The translations under genes were made by a program, and so were the position numbers. Shown one piece after another: positions 62,134-64,000 of a stretch of 64,000 nucleotides of DNA. Source of the DNA: Chryseobacterium turcicum (GTDB lineage: Bacteria; Bacteroidota; Bacteroidia; Flavobacteriales; Weeksellaceae). Position 1 is the first letter of the stretch, and the number at the start of each line of letters is the position of its first letter. The notes under the pieces are model-generated. The model saw only the letters and a list, made by a program, of their open reading frames with translations, was not told the DNA's origin and did not search any database. The DNA is taken from NCBI RefSeq assembly GCF_021010565.1, contig NZ_JAJNAY010000002.1, positions 1-64,000 of the forward strand, read 5' to 3'.

Positions 62134-62706
62134 ATGAACTGGAAAACTATTTTTAATCCTTTTGAAAAATTTGATGAAAAAATCCTATTTTTCATAGGTC
62201 TTCTATTTTTCATGCTTATTATTCCATTCTGTTATTGGACTGATACCTGTTTTATAAGCATCTATAGAATTGCTCCTTTTAAAGCCTCTCATTTTTATGA
62301 TTTAATTGTTCCAACTTCTATAAGCTTTGCCGTAATGATGATCGTATTATTTTTATTGGGCAAAATATTGTATCGAAAAACAAGAATAATTGACATTGTA
62401 AACACAGTTTTAATTTCTCAAATTCCTCTTATCATTCTTATTCCTTTTGAGAAATATACTTTTATTAGTGATGCTATAGAAACCGTGGTAAATTACAAAG
62501 ATCAACCAACAACTGCTTTCCCATATGTAAGCTTTTTGATCATGATTTTATTTACAATAGCCAATGTGGGATGTTTAATTTACAGCATCGTTATTTTATA
62601 CAACGGATTTAAAACGGCAACAAACATAAAAAAATGGCAACACATCGTACTATTCTGTATCGTAACATTTTTTACAGTAATCGTTTGCCAAATATTTAAC
62701 AACTAA
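62134..62706 (+). CDS. Polytopic membrane protein, YIP1-like
   Basis: A 190-residue membrane protein with about five helices (ILFFIGLLFFMLIIPFCYW; ISFAVMMIVLFLLGKILY; LISQIPLIILIPF; FLIMILFTIANVGCLIYSIVILY; IVLFCIVTFFTVIVCQIF). The layout resembles YIP1-family proteins, but the assignment is weak. It lies between DUF2089 and a serine hydrolase gene with 5- and 12-bp gaps, forming an operon. Confidence 0.6.
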   Translation: MNWKTIFNPFEKFDEKILFFIGLLFFMLIIPFCYWTDTCFISIYRIAPFKASHFYDLIVPTSISFAVMMIVLFLLGKILYRKTRIIDIVNTVLISQIPLIILIPFEKYTFISDAIETVVNYKDQPTTAFPYVSFLIMILFTIANVGCLIYSIVILYNGFKTATNIKKWQHIVLFCIVTFFTVIVCQIFNN

Positions 62707-62718
62707 AAACTTACTTTA

Positions 62719-64000
62719 ATGAAAACCAAACTATTATTCGTGCTGATTGTATTAGCACAGACTTTTTACGCCCAAGAAATAACAGGTTCCTGGAAAGGAG
62801 AGCTCGATTTAGGCGGAATGACGCTACCCTTAATTCTTGATGTAAAAAAAGAAAATAACATTTATGTTTCAACCGCGAAAAGTCCAAAACAAGGCGATCA
62901 AATTATTACCGTTGATAAAACAGAATTCTTAAACAACGAATTAGTTTTTGAGATGAAAGCTTTGGGAGCCTCTTACAAAGGTCAGTTTAAAACAGATCAT
63001 TTTGAAGGAACTTTTATGCAAAATTCAAGATCTTTTCCTTTGAGTCTTTATAAAAATGACGGAAAAGAAAAACCCAATCCGAAAGATGAGAAAATAAAAG
63101 GCATTGGTAAAAATGGAATCAACACAGCAAAAATTGATGATTTCTTAAATTACATTAGCAAAAACAAGCAAGGAATCGGAAGCATTACTATTTTCCAAAA
63201 TGGAAAAGAAATTTACACAAAAAACTTTGGTCAGGATCAACTATCTAATGTAGAATGGGACAAGAATACAGGATATCAAATTGGGTCTATCAGTAAATTA
63301 GTTACTGCCGTTATGCTCATGCAATTGGAAGAAAAAGGAAAAATAAAACTGGATGATAAACTTTCAAAATATTATCCCGATGTTCCTAATGCCAACAAAA
63401 TCACTTTAGAAAACTTAATGAACCATACAAGCGGATTAGGCGATTATGCTGGACCATGGCTGTTTGGAAAACCTGTGGGTGACAAAGCTATTTTAGACAC
63501 GATAAAAAAACACGGCGTAGAATTTCAGACCGGAGAAAAAGAGAGATATTCAAATTCAGGGTATTATCTTTTAAGCAGAATTTTAGAGAAGGTTGCCAAG
63601 AAACCTTACAATGTTTTGTTAAAAGAAAACATCACCAGCAAAGCCAGTATGAAGAATACATTTTCGGTTTTAGACAATGAAAAAAACATCTTCAAATCGT
63701 ATGAAAATACAACTAGAAAATGGATGGAAGTAGAAGATTTTGATTTCCGTAATTGTATTGGTTTGGGTGACATCACTTCCACAACCTATGATATGAATTT
63801 ATTTATTAACGCTCTATTTAATGATAAATTTATAAAAAAAGAAACATTAGATAAGATGCTTCCCAAATCAGGAAAACCTTTTGGATTAGGTTTGATGGCG
63901 GTTCCTTTTTATAATAAAGTTTCTTTCGGACATGGTGGTGATACAGCAGGAACACACTCATTAGTTTCATACAGCCCGACTGAAAAATATTCGGTTGCAA
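62719..64000 (+). CDS. Serine beta-lactamase-like hydrolase (partial, runs off the end)
   Basis: At least 427 residues, no stop codon in the window. Signal peptide KTKLLFVLIVLAQTFYAQ, an N-terminal beta-rich domain (GSWKGELDLGGMTLPLIL), and the hydrolase part: SxxK as GSISKLVTAVML, the Tyr motif YSN in RYSNSGYYLL, HTSGLGDY before it, and the third motif HGG in FGHGGDTAG. Likely a periplasmic peptidase or esterase of the AmpC-like family. It follows the membrane protein by 12 bp as the third gene of the DUF2089 operon. Confidence 0.88.
   Translation, partial: MKTKLLFVLIVLAQTFYAQEITGSWKGELDLGGMTLPLILDVKKENNIYVSTAKSPKQGDQIITVDKTEFLNNELVFEMKALGASYKGQFKTDHFEGTFMQNSRSFPLSLYKNDGKEKPNPKDEKIKGIGKNGINTAKIDDFLNYISKNKQGIGSITIFQNGKEIYTKNFGQDQLSNVEWDKNTGYQIGSISKLVTAVMLMQLEEKGKIKLDDKLSKYYPDVPNANKITLENLMNHTSGLGDYAGPWLFGKPVGDKAILDTIKKHGVEFQTGEKERYSNSGYYLLSRILEKVAKKPYNVLLKENITSKASMKNTFSVLDNEKNIFKSYENTTRKWMEVEDFDFRNCIGLGDITSTTYDMNLFINALFNDKFIKKETLDKMLPKSGKPFGLGLMAVPFYNKVSFGHGGDTAGTHSLVSYSPTEKYSVA

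Overview
The window looks like a chromosome segment of a Chryseobacterium-like member of the Flavobacteriia (Bacteroidota). The signs are a low G+C content, many promoters with the Bacteroidota -7 element TAnnTTTG (sometimes with TTTG about 18-20 bp upstream) instead of -10/-35 boxes, GSCFA and S46-peptidase families, an Oar-like TonB receptor with a carboxypeptidase-regulatory-like N-terminus, and several Crp/Fnr regulators. No phage, IS transposase, integrase or CRISPR array was seen.

Layout. 1-14.3 kb is core: a DUF1826 protein, hpt-adk-obg, a DUF6438 lipoprotein, an RhlE-type helicase, a GT-C membrane protein, a minus-strand run (GSCFA, a frameshifted DUF4269 gene, TatD), a polyprenyl synthase, a PiT phosphate transporter with its DUF47 partner, and a DbpA-like helicase. 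14.6-22.4 kb holds surface-glycan genes (FkbM methyltransferase, flippase, two glycosyltransferases), aspartate ammonia-lyase and a lipoprotein amidase. 22.5-33.3 kb is accessory: a tRNA-Ser/Pro/Arg cluster, a serine hydrolase and an MFS transporter, a second near-identical tRNA-Pro/Arg pair, a Crp-like regulator, an export operon (helical periplasmic protein, DUF3302, HlyD, NodT-type channel) and repeats. 33.3-51.4 kb is again mostly core: prmA, an SDR, GDPD, an Oar-like receptor, ligA, MgtC, a Crp regulator, a DPP11-like S46 peptidase, a divergent Crp/MFS-VOC locus and an M16 peptidase. 51.6-55.6 kb is a run of small accessory genes (orphans, YdeI, DUF4256, an Imm22-like protein, Fic). 55.6-64 kb has polA, an AT-rich orphan cassette, tyrA behind an aromatic-amino-acid attenuator, and a DUF2089/membrane protein/serine hydrolase operon that runs off the end.

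The most notable items are these. (1) An orphan gene at 58790-60157 whose C-terminal two thirds resembles the helical pore-forming domain I of Cry delta-endotoxins. It is bounded on both sides by the same CGTTAACTGT junction and followed by a ~190-nt imperfect palindrome, an arrangement like an integron cassette. (2) A short leader peptide with three consecutive Tyr codons and a strong terminator before tyrA. (3) A Fic protein with a C-terminal winged-helix-like segment and a perfect 22-bp palindrome at its promoter. (4) A DUF4269 gene broken by one extra unit of a 5-bp repeat; removing 5 bp restores the full protein. (5) A duplicated tRNA-Pro/tRNA-Arg segment flanking a two-gene insert, with the terminator loop inverted between the copies. 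(6) Intergenic hairpins each made of its own reiterated short word.

All family assignments were made by reading motifs; no database search was run.
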